Shown piece by piece: positions 24,088 through 34,811 of a stretch of 64,000 nucleotides of DNA. A model generated the notes under the pieces. The model ran no database searches. It had not been told where the DNA came from and saw nothing but the letters and a program-made list of their open reading frames with translations. Origin of the DNA: Polynucleobacter sp. MWH-Aus1W21 (GTDB lineage: Bacteria; Pseudomonadota; Gammaproteobacteria; Burkholderiales; Burkholderiaceae). The stretch is from contig NZ_CP061287.1 of NCBI RefSeq assembly GCF_018687275.1, positions 1,178,001-1,242,000 on the forward strand. Direction: 5' to 3'. Position 1 is the stretch's first letter, and each line of letters opens with the position of its first letter. The position numbers and the translations under genes are program-made.

Positions 24088-24471
24088 TTAAATCATTTGA
24101 TCCACTTTATAGAAAAACTTTCGTGCATAGGCAAGAATTTCTTTATCAGTAGGATGATCTACAGTTTCAACGCCAACAATTTTTTCCGCAATCGCTGCAT
24201 CATGCTTGTGGGCATGCTTAATGAGCTCTAATTTTGCAGAGCCTGGACCAAGAATCAAAATCTCTTTAGATTCATTCACGGCATTAATAACTGAATGCAG
24301 ATACTTATGATCTAAAGCTAGCTTGCCGCTACCGACTTCACCACCCTTGTGGTGTAAATGTGCATGAGTGGTTTTGCTACGAATGACCTCTGCTTCGCTA
24401 GCCTCTGCGCTCAAAAACATGACATGAGCTTCTTTATGGTCAATCCAAATAACTGCGTGATTTAATGACAT
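24088..24471 (-). CDS. eRF1/host-attachment-like small protein ("translational machinery protein" type)
   Basis: A 127-residue soluble protein. It opens with AVIWIDHKEAHVMFL and has a KEILILGPGSAKLELIKHAHKHDA block, the pattern of bacterial archaeo-eRF1-domain proteins often labelled translational machinery or host-attachment proteins. That block is also consistent with a nucleotide- or RNA-binding Rossmann-like fold. Histidine content is high in the middle (THAHLHHKGGE). The start has an AGGAAG ribosome site. The gene diverges from the FMN glutamate-synthase-like gene, with an FNR-type box between them. Function is unproven. Confidence 0.65.
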   Translation of the reverse strand: MSLNHAVIWIDHKEAHVMFLSAEASEAEVIRSKTTHAHLHHKGGEVGSGKLALDHKYLHSVINAVNESKEILILGPGSAKLELIKHAHKHDAAIAEKIVGVETVDHPTDKEILAYARKFFYKVDQMI

Positions 24472-24541
24472 ATTCTTCCTATTATTAATATTAACTACTC
24501 TTTGAGAATACTCCTGCCAAGCTCCAGAATCACGAGGGAGC

Positions 24542-24555
24542 TTGATTTAAGTCAA
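24542..24555. promoter_or_regulatory. FNR/ANR-like box
   Basis: TTGATTTAAGTCAA matches the TTGAT-N4-ATCAA consensus at 9 of 10 specified bases. A TATACT hexamer at 24580-24585 places the box centre about 43 bases upstream of the predicted start, close to the class II activator position for the plus-strand gene at 24611. The regulator itself is not in the window. Confidence 0.55.
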
Positions 24556-24610
24556 AATGTTTGCTTAGTATTAAATTTGTATACTGAAAGTAACCACATT
24601 TAGGTTAAAT

Positions 24611-26251
24611 ATGGCCATCTCACCCAATAAATACATACCCATTCGATACATTCCCTTTGGACTTTGCGTTTTGGCGGCTATGGCTAGTTTTGCAGCGTTG
24701 GAGCTCCATCGGCAAGCATTCCAATTTATGCTGTTATTTGGATTTCTAACTTTGGTTGGTATTTACGATCTTCTTCAAACCAAAATAGCCATTCTTCGCA
24801 ACTATCCTGTAATCGGACATTTGCGTTTCATGCTCGAATTTATTCGACCAGAAATTCGACAGTACTTTATTGAAGGTGATAACGATGAGACACCTTTTTC
24901 AAAAGAACAACGGACTTTAGTCTATTCACGAGCTAAGGCAGTTCCTGATCAAATTCCATTTGGCACTACGTTAGATGTCATGGCCCCAGGCTATCAGTGG
25001 ATGAATCAATCCTTTGCCCCCACCCATCTACCCAGCCATGATTTTCGTATCGACATTGGCGGTAAAGATTGCACGCAAAAGTATTCAGCCAGCATTTTCA
25101 ATATTTCGGCAATGAGCTTTGGCTCCCTAAGTGCGAATGCAATTTTGGCTTTAAATCTTGGCGCTAAAAAAGGTGGATTTGCCCATGACACTGGTGAAGG
25201 CTCGATCTCGCAATACCATCGCGTTCATGGTGGCGACCTCATTTGGGAAATTGGCTCAGGCTATTTTGGTTGCCGTAATTCTGATGGCAGTTTTAATGCT
25301 GAAAAATATACAGCGAATGCTTTAGATCCTCAGGTCAAGATGATTGAGATCAAGTTAAGCCAAGGGGCTAAGCCTGGTCATGGCGGAATTCTGCCGGGAT
25401 CCAAGGTAACCGCTGAGATCGCTGCAGCACGCGGCGTCAAAGAAGGCGAAGCTTGTATATCCCCTGCTTCGCATAGCGCCTTCTCCACCCCGCTAGAGCT
25501 AATTCATTTTATTAAAAAGCTACGCGACCTTTCTGGCGGCAAACCAGTTGGATTTAAATTCTGCGTAGGTCACCCATGGGAATGGTTTGGTATTGTTAAA
25601 GCCATGCTAGAAACCGGCATCTATCCCGATTTCATTGTGGTGGACGGATCTGAAGGCGGGACTGGAGCATCGCCAGTAGAGTTCACCAATCACGTAGGTA
25701 CCCCGCTTCAAGAGGGCCTGCGTCTGGTACATAACACCCTAGTGGGCGTAAATTTACGCGATCAAATCAAAATTGGTTGCGCAGGAAAAATCATTAGCGC
25801 ATTTGATATGGCGGTGGCTTTTGCATTAGGAGCCGATTGGTGTAATAGCGCACGTGGCTTTATGTTCTCTATTGGGTGCATTCAGGCACAGGTATGCAAT
25901 ACCGGAAACTGCCCCACCGGAGTGACCACGCAAAATCCATTACGTCAAAAGGCGCTAGTAGTTCCGAATAAAGCCGAGCGCGTATTTAATTTCCATAATG
26001 AAACTCTAAAAACCTTAAAGGCACTGGTTGAGGCAGCAGGATTGCATCACCCTGGTGAGATTGATGCACCACACATCATTCGCCGTATCAACAAACATGA
26101 AGTACGCCTTTTATCCTTCTTGTTACCAGAAATGCCTGCAGGACTTCTGCTTACGGCCGATCATATTGATCCGAGTCTAAATTTACCGCGAGTTTTTGAG
26201 CTGTATTGGCATCGCTCGCAAGCGCAGAGCTTTTCTGCCTTAAAAAACTAG
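24611..26251 (+). CDS. membrane-anchored FMN-binding glutamate synthase family protein
   Basis: A 546-residue protein with two N-terminal membrane helices (about 15-60) and a glutamate-synthase-type TIM barrel. Barrel landmarks include ISAMSFGSLSANAILALNLGAKKGGFAHDTGEGSIS split over two strands, KPGHGGILPG, VDGSEGGTGASP and a Cys cluster near IQAQVCNTGNCPTGVTTQ like the 3Fe-4S motif of GltS. There is no amidotransferase domain, so it is not a complete glutamate synthase; related proteins are annotated only by domain. A predicted FNR-dependent promoter suggests use under low oxygen. Confidence 0.88.
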   Translation: MAISPNKYIPIRYIPFGLCVLAAMASFAALELHRQAFQFMLLFGFLTLVGIYDLLQTKIAILRNYPVIGHLRFMLEFIRPEIRQYFIEGDNDETPFSKEQRTLVYSRAKAVPDQIPFGTTLDVMAPGYQWMNQSFAPTHLPSHDFRIDIGGKDCTQKYSASIFNISAMSFGSLSANAILALNLGAKKGGFAHDTGEGSISQYHRVHGGDLIWEIGSGYFGCRNSDGSFNAEKYTANALDPQVKMIEIKLSQGAKPGHGGILPGSKVTAEIAAARGVKEGEACISPASHSAFSTPLELIHFIKKLRDLSGGKPVGFKFCVGHPWEWFGIVKAMLETGIYPDFIVVDGSEGGTGASPVEFTNHVGTPLQEGLRLVHNTLVGVNLRDQIKIGCAGKIISAFDMAVAFALGADWCNSARGFMFSIGCIQAQVCNTGNCPTGVTTQNPLRQKALVVPNKAERVFNFHNETLKTLKALVEAAGLHHPGEIDAPHIIRRINKHEVRLLSFLLPEMPAGLLLTADHIDPSLNLPRVFELYWHRSQAQSFSALKN

Positions 26252-26271
26252 AGCGCCTAAGGCTAACTTTT

Positions 26272-27168
26272 TTAAATCAACAGCTCTTGCTGACTGCTAA
26301 ACACCCTTGACTGCCCAGTAATGGGGTCTTCGAATGCGACCTCCTTAGCCAATAGCTGTAGAGGCTTAGAAAAGTCCAAGTCATATTCTTGATAAGGGGT
26401 CAGAACTGGGTAGATCTGATCGTTCTTAATGGGAATGCTGAGGGCATTTAGATGGCATCGAAGCTGATGCTTTTTACCGCTACCAGGCGTTAATCGATAT
26501 TTAGCCCAGATGTCTTGAGCCTCTAGCAACTCGATTAAGGTATCCGAGTTTGGGGCACCCTGCACTTCGCACATCTGCAAGAAGTGCTCAGATTCCTCCA
26601 GGCGACTTTGATAAGTCATTGGAAGCTTTTGTTCGAGTTCTTTTGAGTATGGCGCAATAGCCTCATACACCTTCTTCACCACTCTATCTCTGAATAGGTT
26701 TTGGTATTGAGCCCGCTCATTCGGGTTAACCGAAAAGATTACCAATCCAGCGGTATCCCGATCAATCCGATGAATGGGGCTTAGCGTTTGTATGCCTGTA
26801 GTTTTCTTAAGGCGATTGAGCAATGTTTGATGCAAGTAAAGACCGCTCGGTGTTACCGGTAAAAAGTGGGGTTTATCAGCAACAAGAATATGTTCGTCTT
26901 GGTAGAGAATTTTCTCTTCAAAAGGAATTTCTGGCTCGCGCGCCAACCTCCTGAAATAGACTAAATGGGCATTGGGGAGATATGCATCATTGGCCGCCAG
27001 AGCATGACCCTCTTGATCAAGTATCAGCCCCTCATTGAAACGGGATACCCACTCGCCTTCTGCGATATGAGGAAATTGTTTTAGAAAAAAGGAAAGCAAA
27101 TTCGAATGGGCTTGATCAGCAGGTAGATATACCCGCGATGCTGATACCCCTTCAGAATTAACCTTCAT
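26272..27168 (-). CDS. RluA-family pseudouridine synthase
   Basis: A 298-residue RNA-modifying enzyme that isomerises uridine in rRNA or tRNA. The catalytic Asp is D136 in PIHRIDRDTAG, followed by LVIFSVNPNERAQYQNLF; the earlier ILVADKPHFLPVTPSG stretch and a late GKKHQLRCHLNALSIPI block complete the fold. No clear S4 domain is present at the N-terminus. The exact target site cannot be told from sequence. It converges with the FMN-binding protein gene, 20 bases apart. Confidence 0.9.
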   Translation of the reverse strand: MKVNSEGVSASRVYLPADQAHSNLLSFFLKQFPHIAEGEWVSRFNEGLILDQEGHALAANDAYLPNAHLVYFRRLAREPEIPFEEKILYQDEHILVADKPHFLPVTPSGLYLHQTLLNRLKKTTGIQTLSPIHRIDRDTAGLVIFSVNPNERAQYQNLFRDRVVKKVYEAIAPYSKELEQKLPMTYQSRLEESEHFLQMCEVQGAPNSDTLIELLEAQDIWAKYRLTPGSGKKHQLRCHLNALSIPIKNDQIYPVLTPYQEYDLDFSKPLQLLAKEVAFEDPITGQSRVFSSQQELLI

Positions 27169-27214
27169 AAAGCTCCACTGAAAAATGCCCTTAGGAGCTT
27201 AGTTTAAATTAATC

Positions 27215-28261
27215 TCAAATAGCTTTGAAATACCGATCTTTTATCCATAAGGCTACAGTAACCAAGCCAATCATGATGGGTACCTCAACAAGAGGACCAA
27301 TCACTGCAGCAAATGCCGCCCCAGAATTAATACCAAAAACAGCTATAGCTACCGCAATAGCCAGTTCAAAGTTATTGCTCGAAGCAGTAAAAGATAAAGT
27401 ACAGCAGCGTTTGTAATCCATGCCCATCTTGGTCGTGATAACAAAGGTAATCACAAACATCACACCGAAATAAACGAGCAATGGAATGGCAATAGTGAAT
27501 ACATCGCCAGGCAACTGTAGAATCAATTTACCCTTCAAGCTAAACATCACCACGATTGTGAATAGCAAGGCAATTAAAGTGATCTTCCCAATCTTTGGCA
27601 CAAAGTGTTCGTGATACCACTCTTTAGAAACAAATTTAAGTGCAATGTATCTAGTGAGTAATCCGGCGATACAAGGAATGCCCAAATAGATAAAAACAGT
27701 TTTGGCAATTTCTGCAATTGTTATGCTGACATTGGATCCGGCCAAGCCAAAGTATGGCGGCAGTACAGTTAAAAAGAAATAGGAATACAGACTAAAGAAC
27801 AAAACCTGAAAAATGGCATTAAATGCAACTAAGCCAGCTGCGTATTCTGTAGAGCCTTTAGCGATGTCATTCCAAACGATGACCATGGCGATACACGGCG
27901 CAATACCGATCAAGATCAGTCCAGCCATGTATTCTGGTTGGTCAGGCACAAATGTAATCGCCAGAATAAACATGAATGCAGGTGCAATGATCCAATTCAT
28001 TAAGAAGGCAATGGCAAAGATCTTCTTATCCCTAAAGACATCAGGCAAATCTTCGTAGCGCACCTTTGCAAACGGTGGATACATCATCAAAATCAAGCCA
28101 ATGGCAATGGGGTAATTGGTGCTACCCACCTGAAATGAATTGATAAATCCCTCCACCCCAGGAAAAAAGTACCCCAAACCAATACCAAGTGCCATGGCGG
28201 CAAAGATCCACACCGTTAAGTAGCGATCCAGAAAAGATAGTTTTTTAGTTAATGAAGTCAT
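27215..28261 (-). CDS. acr3: arsenite efflux permease, ACR3 type
   Basis: A 348-residue inner-membrane transporter with about ten helices that exports As(III) with proton exchange. Diagnostic residues are Cys123 in LIGIAPCIAMVIVW and Glu326 in GPLVEVPIM, both essential in studied Acr3 proteins. The FTASSNNFELAIAVA stretch is also characteristic. It is the third gene of an arsRC-acr3 operon, 8 bases after arsC. It belongs to the Acr3 family and is unrelated to ArsB of E. coli. Confidence 0.94.
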   Translation of the reverse strand: MTSLTKKLSFLDRYLTVWIFAAMALGIGLGYFFPGVEGFINSFQVGSTNYPIAIGLILMMYPPFAKVRYEDLPDVFRDKKIFAIAFLMNWIIAPAFMFILAITFVPDQPEYMAGLILIGIAPCIAMVIVWNDIAKGSTEYAAGLVAFNAIFQVLFFSLYSYFFLTVLPPYFGLAGSNVSITIAEIAKTVFIYLGIPCIAGLLTRYIALKFVSKEWYHEHFVPKIGKITLIALLFTIVVMFSLKGKLILQLPGDVFTIAIPLLVYFGVMFVITFVITTKMGMDYKRCCTLSFTASSNNFELAIAVAIAVFGINSGAAFAAVIGPLVEVPIMIGLVTVALWIKDRYFKAI

Positions 28262-28269
28262 GGTGCTAT

Positions 28270-28749
28270 TTATCTCTGCGTGTGAATATTCTTGAGACTC
28301 ATGGAGTCTAATTTTTCCAAAGGCATAGAAGCCAGGATATCGATGCGCTTTTTGAGGCCGTTCATGACTTCATTAAAAGCAGCCCTCTTTTTCAAATCAC
28401 TACCTTGCACTTGTGATGGATCAGGAAAGCCCCAGTGTGCCGTTACAGGGTTGCCTGGCCAGAATGGACAGACCTCTCCAGCAGCGTTATCGCAAACCGT
28501 AACAATGAAATCCATCTTTGGGGCATTAGGCTCGCCAAAAACATCCCAGCTTTTGGATTTGAGTAAGGCGCGGTCCATGCCTAGCTCTACTGCGATATCT
28601 GCTGCTATCGGATTGACACTGGTTCCAGGTGTAGAGCCTGCTGAGAAACCGCTAAACTTGCCACTTGGATGAGTGGAGGCCAATGCCTCACCCAAAATTG
28701 AGCGTGCTGAATTATGAGTGCAAAGAAAAAGAATGTTGTATTGCTTCAT
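28270..28749 (-). CDS. arsC: arsenate reductase, low-molecular-weight phosphatase fold
   Basis: A 159-residue enzyme that reduces arsenate to arsenite for export. The P-loop CTHNSARS places the nucleophile at Cys10 and the anion-binding Arg at 16. Two further cysteines, C86 and C94 (VCDNAAGEVCPFWPG), are placed to relay the disulfide, as in thioredoxin-type ArsC proteins; a PDPS motif with the general acid Asp follows. The start overlaps the arsR stop by 4 bases, so translation is coupled. Confidence 0.94.
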   Translation of the reverse strand: MKQYNILFLCTHNSARSILGEALASTHPSGKFSGFSAGSTPGTSVNPIAADIAVELGMDRALLKSKSWDVFGEPNAPKMDFIVTVCDNAAGEVCPFWPGNPVTAHWGFPDPSQVQGSDLKKRAAFNEVMNGLKKRIDILASMPLEKLDSMSLKNIHTQR

Positions 28750-29075
28750 ACCGATTTAGACCTTTTGACTACTTTGACAGTGCTGCAATCTTGCCCACCA
28801 CAACAGTTTTCTAATAAAAATTCACTGAGATTTTGCACAAGCTTGGCATTGGGGCGATAAATTAAATTCCTACTCTGCCTTTCAACAATTAAGAGATCCG
28901 CATGCACCAACTCCTTGAGATGAAAACTCAAAGTAGCGTTCGGAATGCCTAATTTCTCAATAATTTGGCTTGGCGTTAGGCCAACATCCCCACGTTGCAC
29001 AATCAAGCGAAAGACGTTAAGCCTAGACTCTTGGCCTAGGGCCAGAAAAGCTTGAACAGCATCTGTATTTTTCAT
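28746..29075 (-). CDS. arsR: ArsR-family arsenite-responsive repressor
   Basis: A 109-residue winged-helix repressor. The DNA-recognition helix lies in NATLSFHLKELVHADLL. Unlike the E. coli type, with cysteines in the recognition region, the likely metalloid site is a C-terminal cluster C91, C92 and C97 (NCCGGQDCS), resembling the Acidithiobacillus ferrooxidans ArsR arrangement. It heads the arsRC-acr3 operon and should repress its own promoter until As(III) binds. A 7-base inverted repeat overlaps its start codon. Confidence 0.93.
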   Translation of the reverse strand: MKNTDAVQAFLALGQESRLNVFRLIVQRGDVGLTPSQIIEKLGIPNATLSFHLKELVHADLLIVERQSRNLIYRPNAKLVQNLSEFLLENCCGGQDCSTVKVVKRSKSV

Positions 29076-29097
29076 ATTTCCAATTATATAGAAATAT
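29074..29097. promoter_or_regulatory. candidate ArsR operator with internal -10
   Basis: Arms ATATTTC and GAAATAT flank a 10-base spacer, and a perfect minus-strand TATAAT (29088-29083) lies inside the repeat. The start point would fall on or next to the arsR ATG (29075), so the transcript may be almost leaderless. No good -35 is visible, fitting a weak or activator-aided promoter. Confidence 0.5.
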
Positions 29098-29109
29098 ATG
29101 ACAGCAATA

Positions 29110-29132
29110 TTACAGGCCGCTAGGGCCTGTAA
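29110..29132 (-). terminator. hairpin after tex
   Basis: A perfect 9-base stem (TTACAGGCC with GGCCTGTAA) and a 5-base loop lie between the tex stop and the arsR start. The minus strand has only a short T-poor tail after it, so termination may be weak. Confidence 0.5.
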
Positions 29133-29166
29133 ATGTTTTACTACTTAGCCTGAGTTTGTTCGCTCT

Positions 29167-31530
29167 TTACTTTTTGAGCTTGCCAAACGCCGCTGCCATC
29201 GCATTATTCATGGGTGGCGCTTGTCTTCTATCTTCTTGGGGCTTTCTAGGCTCAGCGGTTCTAGGGCGATTTGGGGCTCTTTGTTCGGGCTTTCCACCGG
29301 CCTTAGATCCTTCTCTTGGCGCCTCATCACTCAAACGCATTGTTAAGGCGATACGCTTGCGCTTTTCATCCACCTCAAGCACTTTAACCTTAACGACCTG
29401 CCCTGCTTTAACAACACTATGCGGATCTTTTACAAAGGTATTAGAGAGCGCTGAAATATGCACCAAGCCATCTTGATGAACGCCAATATCGACAAAGGCG
29501 CCAAAGGCTGCAACGTTTGTCACAACCCCCTCTAAGATCATGTCCGTTTTCAGATCGCTGATTTTTTCTACGCCATCTTTAAAGGTGGCAGTAGTAAATT
29601 CAGGACGCGGATCGCGACCAGGCTTTTCCAATTCCTTAATGATGTCAGTCACTGTTGGGACACCAAACTGACCATCGGCATACTTTTCTGGTGAGAGTGA
29701 TTTAAGGAGACTGGAATCCCCAATCACTTCTTTTACACCCTTCTTAATGTCCTTCAGAATCTTTTCAACCAATGGATAGGATTCTGGGTGAACTGCAGAG
29801 GCATCTAATGGATCATCGCCATTCATGATGCGCAAGAAACCCGCAGCCTGCTCATAGGTTTTGTCTCCAAGGCGCGGAACACTTTTGAGATCCGATCTGG
29901 ACTTGAATGCGCCCTTGCTATCTCGATAGGCCACAATGCCTTCCGCTACGGTAGTGCTTAGCCCTGAAACCCTTGCCAGCAATGGCGCAGAGGCTGTGTT
30001 CACATCAACACCAACCGCGTTTACACAGTCCTCCACAACCGCAACCAACGATTTGGCTAATTGGGTTTGCATCACATCATGCTGATACTGACCAACACCA
30101 ATCGATTTAGGATCGATCTTGACCAATTCTGCAAGTGGGTCTTGTAGGCGTCGAGCAATAGATACTGCACCACGCAATGAGACATCCATACCTGGTAATT
30201 CTTTTGAAGCGTACTCTGATGCCGAATAAACGGATGCACCCGCTTCAGAGACAACAATCTTGGTCAGCTTTAACTCAGGCTTTGCTTTAATCAGCTCTTG
30301 AGCCAATTTATCGGTCTCGCGCGATGCCGTGCCATTACCAATAGAGATTAGAGTTGCATTGTGTTTCTCGGCCAATTTAGCCAAGGTATGCAATGAACCC
30401 GCCCAATCATTCTTAGGCTGGTGCGGATAAATCACATCGGTGTCAACCACTTTGCCGGTAGCATCAACGACTGCCACCTTCACTCCAGTTCGCATTCCGG
30501 GATCAAGACCAATCGTTACTCTAGGGCCAGCTGGAGCGGCTAAAAGCAGGTCTTTGAGATTGCGAGCAAACACATTAATTGCCTCAGTTTCTGAGCGCTC
30601 ACGCAAAGCAGTCATAAGCTCTGACTCTAAATGTAATGAGCACTTAATACGCCAAGTCCAGCGCACGGTATCTGCTAACCATGCATCGGCTGGGCGGCCA
30701 TCATTTTTAATTTTGAAGTGATTAGCAATACGATTCTCACAAGGATTGTGAGGTGAATCCCACTTTGGCTTCTCTTCTTCGGAATCCAAACGCAAGTTCA
30801 CCATCAACATTTGCTCGCGGCGACCCCTAAATAAAGCTAATGCGCGATGCGATGGAATAGCTTTAATAGGTTCAGAGTAATCAAAGTAATCAGCGAACTT
30901 CTCGCCCTCCTGCTCTTTACCGGCTATCACTTTAGACTCTACTACGCCGTGGTCTTGCAAATATTCCCTTAAGGACTGAACTAAGCCTGCATCCTCAGCA
31001 AAACGCTCCATCAGAATTTGACGAGCGCCTTCGAGAGCAGCTTTGGTATCAGGTACTCCAGGGTTATTGGTGCCATCGACGTCAAATGCTTCTTTAATAT
31101 ATTTAGCGGCTTCTGTTTCGGGATCCAAATTGGGGTTAGCGAGTAAATCATTTGCCAGCGGCTCTAAGCCAGCTTCCAAAGCAATCTGCGCCTTCGTTCT
31201 GCGCTTGGGCTTGTAGGGAAGATAAAGATCCTCTAAGCGAGTCTTATCCTCCGCCAGCATGATGGCTTTGAGTAACTCTGGCGTCATCTTGCCCTGCTCT
31301 TCAATTGAGGCAACAATTGTTTTGCGACGGTCTTCTAATTCACGAAGATAGCTAAGACGCTCTTCCAATAAACGCAATTGCGTGTCGTCCAATCCACCAG
31401 TCGCTTCTTTACGGTAACGAGCGATAAACGGTACGGTGGCACCTTCATCCATTAGGGCAATAGCTGCAGCTACTTGTGCAGGTTTGGCGGAAAGTTCTTG
31501 GGCAAGACGTTGTTCAATGGATGGCAGCAT
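29167..31530 (-). CDS. tex: Tex-family S1 RNA-binding transcription accessory protein
   Basis: A 787-residue nucleic-acid-binding protein related to eukaryotic Spt6 core. In order: a helical N-terminal Tex domain (IEQRLAQELSAKPAQV, VPFIARYRKEATGGLDD), a YqgF-like RNase H fold (VTIGLDPGMRTGVKVAVVD), helix-hairpin-helix units (VGVDVNTASAPLLARVSGL) and a C-terminal S1 domain (ILEGVVTNVAAFGAFVDIGVHQDGLVH). The last 60 residues are a basic, proline-rich tail. The length is normal. It is a housekeeping gene transcribed alone between a hairpin and the typA terminator. Confidence 0.95.
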   Translation of the reverse strand: MLPSIEQRLAQELSAKPAQVAAAIALMDEGATVPFIARYRKEATGGLDDTQLRLLEERLSYLRELEDRRKTIVASIEEQGKMTPELLKAIMLAEDKTRLEDLYLPYKPKRRTKAQIALEAGLEPLANDLLANPNLDPETEAAKYIKEAFDVDGTNNPGVPDTKAALEGARQILMERFAEDAGLVQSLREYLQDHGVVESKVIAGKEQEGEKFADYFDYSEPIKAIPSHRALALFRGRREQMLMVNLRLDSEEEKPKWDSPHNPCENRIANHFKIKNDGRPADAWLADTVRWTWRIKCSLHLESELMTALRERSETEAINVFARNLKDLLLAAPAGPRVTIGLDPGMRTGVKVAVVDATGKVVDTDVIYPHQPKNDWAGSLHTLAKLAEKHNATLISIGNGTASRETDKLAQELIKAKPELKLTKIVVSEAGASVYSASEYASKELPGMDVSLRGAVSIARRLQDPLAELVKIDPKSIGVGQYQHDVMQTQLAKSLVAVVEDCVNAVGVDVNTASAPLLARVSGLSTTVAEGIVAYRDSKGAFKSRSDLKSVPRLGDKTYEQAAGFLRIMNGDDPLDASAVHPESYPLVEKILKDIKKGVKEVIGDSSLLKSLSPEKYADGQFGVPTVTDIIKELEKPGRDPRPEFTTATFKDGVEKISDLKTDMILEGVVTNVAAFGAFVDIGVHQDGLVHISALSNTFVKDPHSVVKAGQVVKVKVLEVDEKRKRIALTMRLSDEAPREGSKAGGKPEQRAPNRPRTAEPRKPQEDRRQAPPMNNAMAAAFGKLKK

Positions 31531-31587
31531 TTATTTGGTTTTCTTACTCTGATGTTTATATTTTTGGAATATTGCTATTGATTGAAG

Positions 31588-31617
31588 AACAAAAGCCACC
31601 CGTAGGTGACTTTTGTT
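31588..31617 (-). terminator. rho-independent terminator of typA
   Basis: On the minus strand a 13-base stem with one G-U pair (CAAAAGUCACC with GGUGGCUUUUG core) and a 4-base loop, followed by TTCTTC, lies 17 bases after the typA stop. Confidence 0.75.
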
Positions 31618-31633
31618 GTGAAGCTAAGCTAGC

Positions 31634-33451
<1,818 letters not shown>

Positions 33452-33513
33452 GTGAAGCTTCTAAAGTTAAAGATAAGTAAAAGGGTTGTTAATAGTGATT
33501 CAATAATGATTGT

Positions 33514-34425
33514 TTAATGTGCCTGTGAAATTAAACGCTTTGGATGTAATACTCCAGAACGCCAATCGGCAGTACCAATAAAGTTATGGGGAGCAGCAGT
33601 GGCGCGATAGATGCGAACCAATGCCTCGATAGAAGGTAAATTGAGCGGAACACGTTGCCCCATCTCCAGACGCTTAGCCTGTTGCTCATCTACCGTTAGG
33701 TGTGGCAAGGTTTGCAAGAGAGCATCTACTGGCAATATATAGTCAGCAGTATTTTGTAGACCGCTTTGAATTGATTCAATCGTAAAAGACTGTTCGAGAG
33801 TGAGGTGCCCTACTTCAGTACGGCGCAAGCCGACTAAATGAGCGCCACAACCCAGGGCGTTACCAATATCTTCAGCCAGAACACGAATATAGGTACCCTT
33901 GCTGCAACTCACTTCTAGGGTAGCTTCAGGCCAGTTGATGTTAGTCCAGCGAATGGAGTGAATAATGATGTCACGTGGTGCGCGTTCTAATTCAACACCA
34001 GCACGAGCATATTCATAAAGAGGTTTGCCATCACGTTTTAATGCCGAATACATTGGCGGTACTTGTGAAATGGCACTAGTAAATTTAGGCAGCAGCGCAT
34101 CTAAGGCGGCTTTCATTTCTGCGTCACTTGCGAATGCTGGTAAAGGCAACTCTTCAATAATTTGGCCTTCTGCATCACCCGTATCAGTGCGTGAACCAAA
34201 TTTCACTTGAGCAATATAAGTTTTGTCTGCTTCGAGCAAGTCTTGCGAATACTTAGTAGCTTCACCCAAGCATATTGGCAGTAAGCCAGTGGCCATCGGA
34301 TCTAAGGTACCGGTGTGCCCTGCTTTGTCCGCGTTGAAAGCACGCTTGACGGCAGTAACTGCGCCCTGTGAACTCATTCCAGCGGGTTTATCTAGCAGCA
34401 CTACGCCGTCGATTCTGATAGCCAT
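33514..34425 (-). CDS. truB: tRNA pseudouridine-55 synthase
   Basis: A 303-residue enzyme that makes pseudouridine 55 in the T-loop of all elongator tRNAs. The catalytic Asp is D42 in GHTGTLDPMATGLLP; the KPAGMSSQGAV start, the KFGSRTDTGDAEG stretch and the SKGTYIRVLAEDIG block are standard. The C-terminal PUA-like part includes GQRVPLNLPS. It starts 3 bases from the rbfA stop in the nusA-infB operon. Confidence 0.96.
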   Translation of the reverse strand: MAIRIDGVVLLDKPAGMSSQGAVTAVKRAFNADKAGHTGTLDPMATGLLPICLGEATKYSQDLLEADKTYIAQVKFGSRTDTGDAEGQIIEELPLPAFASDAEMKAALDALLPKFTSAISQVPPMYSALKRDGKPLYEYARAGVELERAPRDIIIHSIRWTNINWPEATLEVSCSKGTYIRVLAEDIGNALGCGAHLVGLRRTEVGHLTLEQSFTIESIQSGLQNTADYILPVDALLQTLPHLTVDEQQAKRLEMGQRVPLNLPSIEALVRIYRATAAPHNFIGTADWRSGVLHPKRLISQAH

Positions 34426-34428
34426 GAA

Positions 34429-34797
34429 TTACTTTGTCTCGTCTTTGTGATCGCTCTCGACTGCCTGATCGATCAAACGAGACATTTCTATGCCATGCTC
34501 TACAGAACTGTCATAGTGAAAATGCAATGTAGGCACCGTATGAATGTGCAAACGTTTAAATAATAATGAATGCAAGTAGCCCGCTTTTTCCTGAAGTGCT
34601 TTTAATGCATGCTCAGGCTCTGCGCCTAAAACAGTAAAGAACACTTTGGCATGTGCCAAGTCAGGAGTAAGCTCAATGCTTTGCAAAGTAATCAAACCCA
34701 AACTTGGGCTGCGCAATTCACGAGGAATGAGCTCGGCCAGGTCTCGCTGAATTTGATCGGCGAGACGCTGGTTGCGATGCGGACTAGTCTTATGCAT
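34429..34797 (-). CDS. rbfA: 30S ribosome-binding factor A
   Basis: A 122-residue single KH-like domain that assists late 16S rRNA maturation. Landmarks are RLADQIQRDLAELIPRELR at the start, DLAHAKVFFTVLG in the middle and TVPTLHFHYDSSVEHGIEMSRLID at the end, all typical. It lies between infB (14 bases) and truB (3 bases) as in many proteobacteria. Confidence 0.95.
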   Translation of the reverse strand: MHKTSPHRNQRLADQIQRDLAELIPRELRSPSLGLITLQSIELTPDLAHAKVFFTVLGAEPEHALKALQEKAGYLHSLLFKRLHIHTVPTLHFHYDSSVEHGIEMSRLIDQAVESDHKDETK

Positions 34798-34811
34798 ATT
34801 GCCTATGGTGC

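Noticed and set aside
28292..28672. Plus-strand frame of 126 codons
   Set aside because: It is opposite arsC, whose motifs and operon position are unambiguous.
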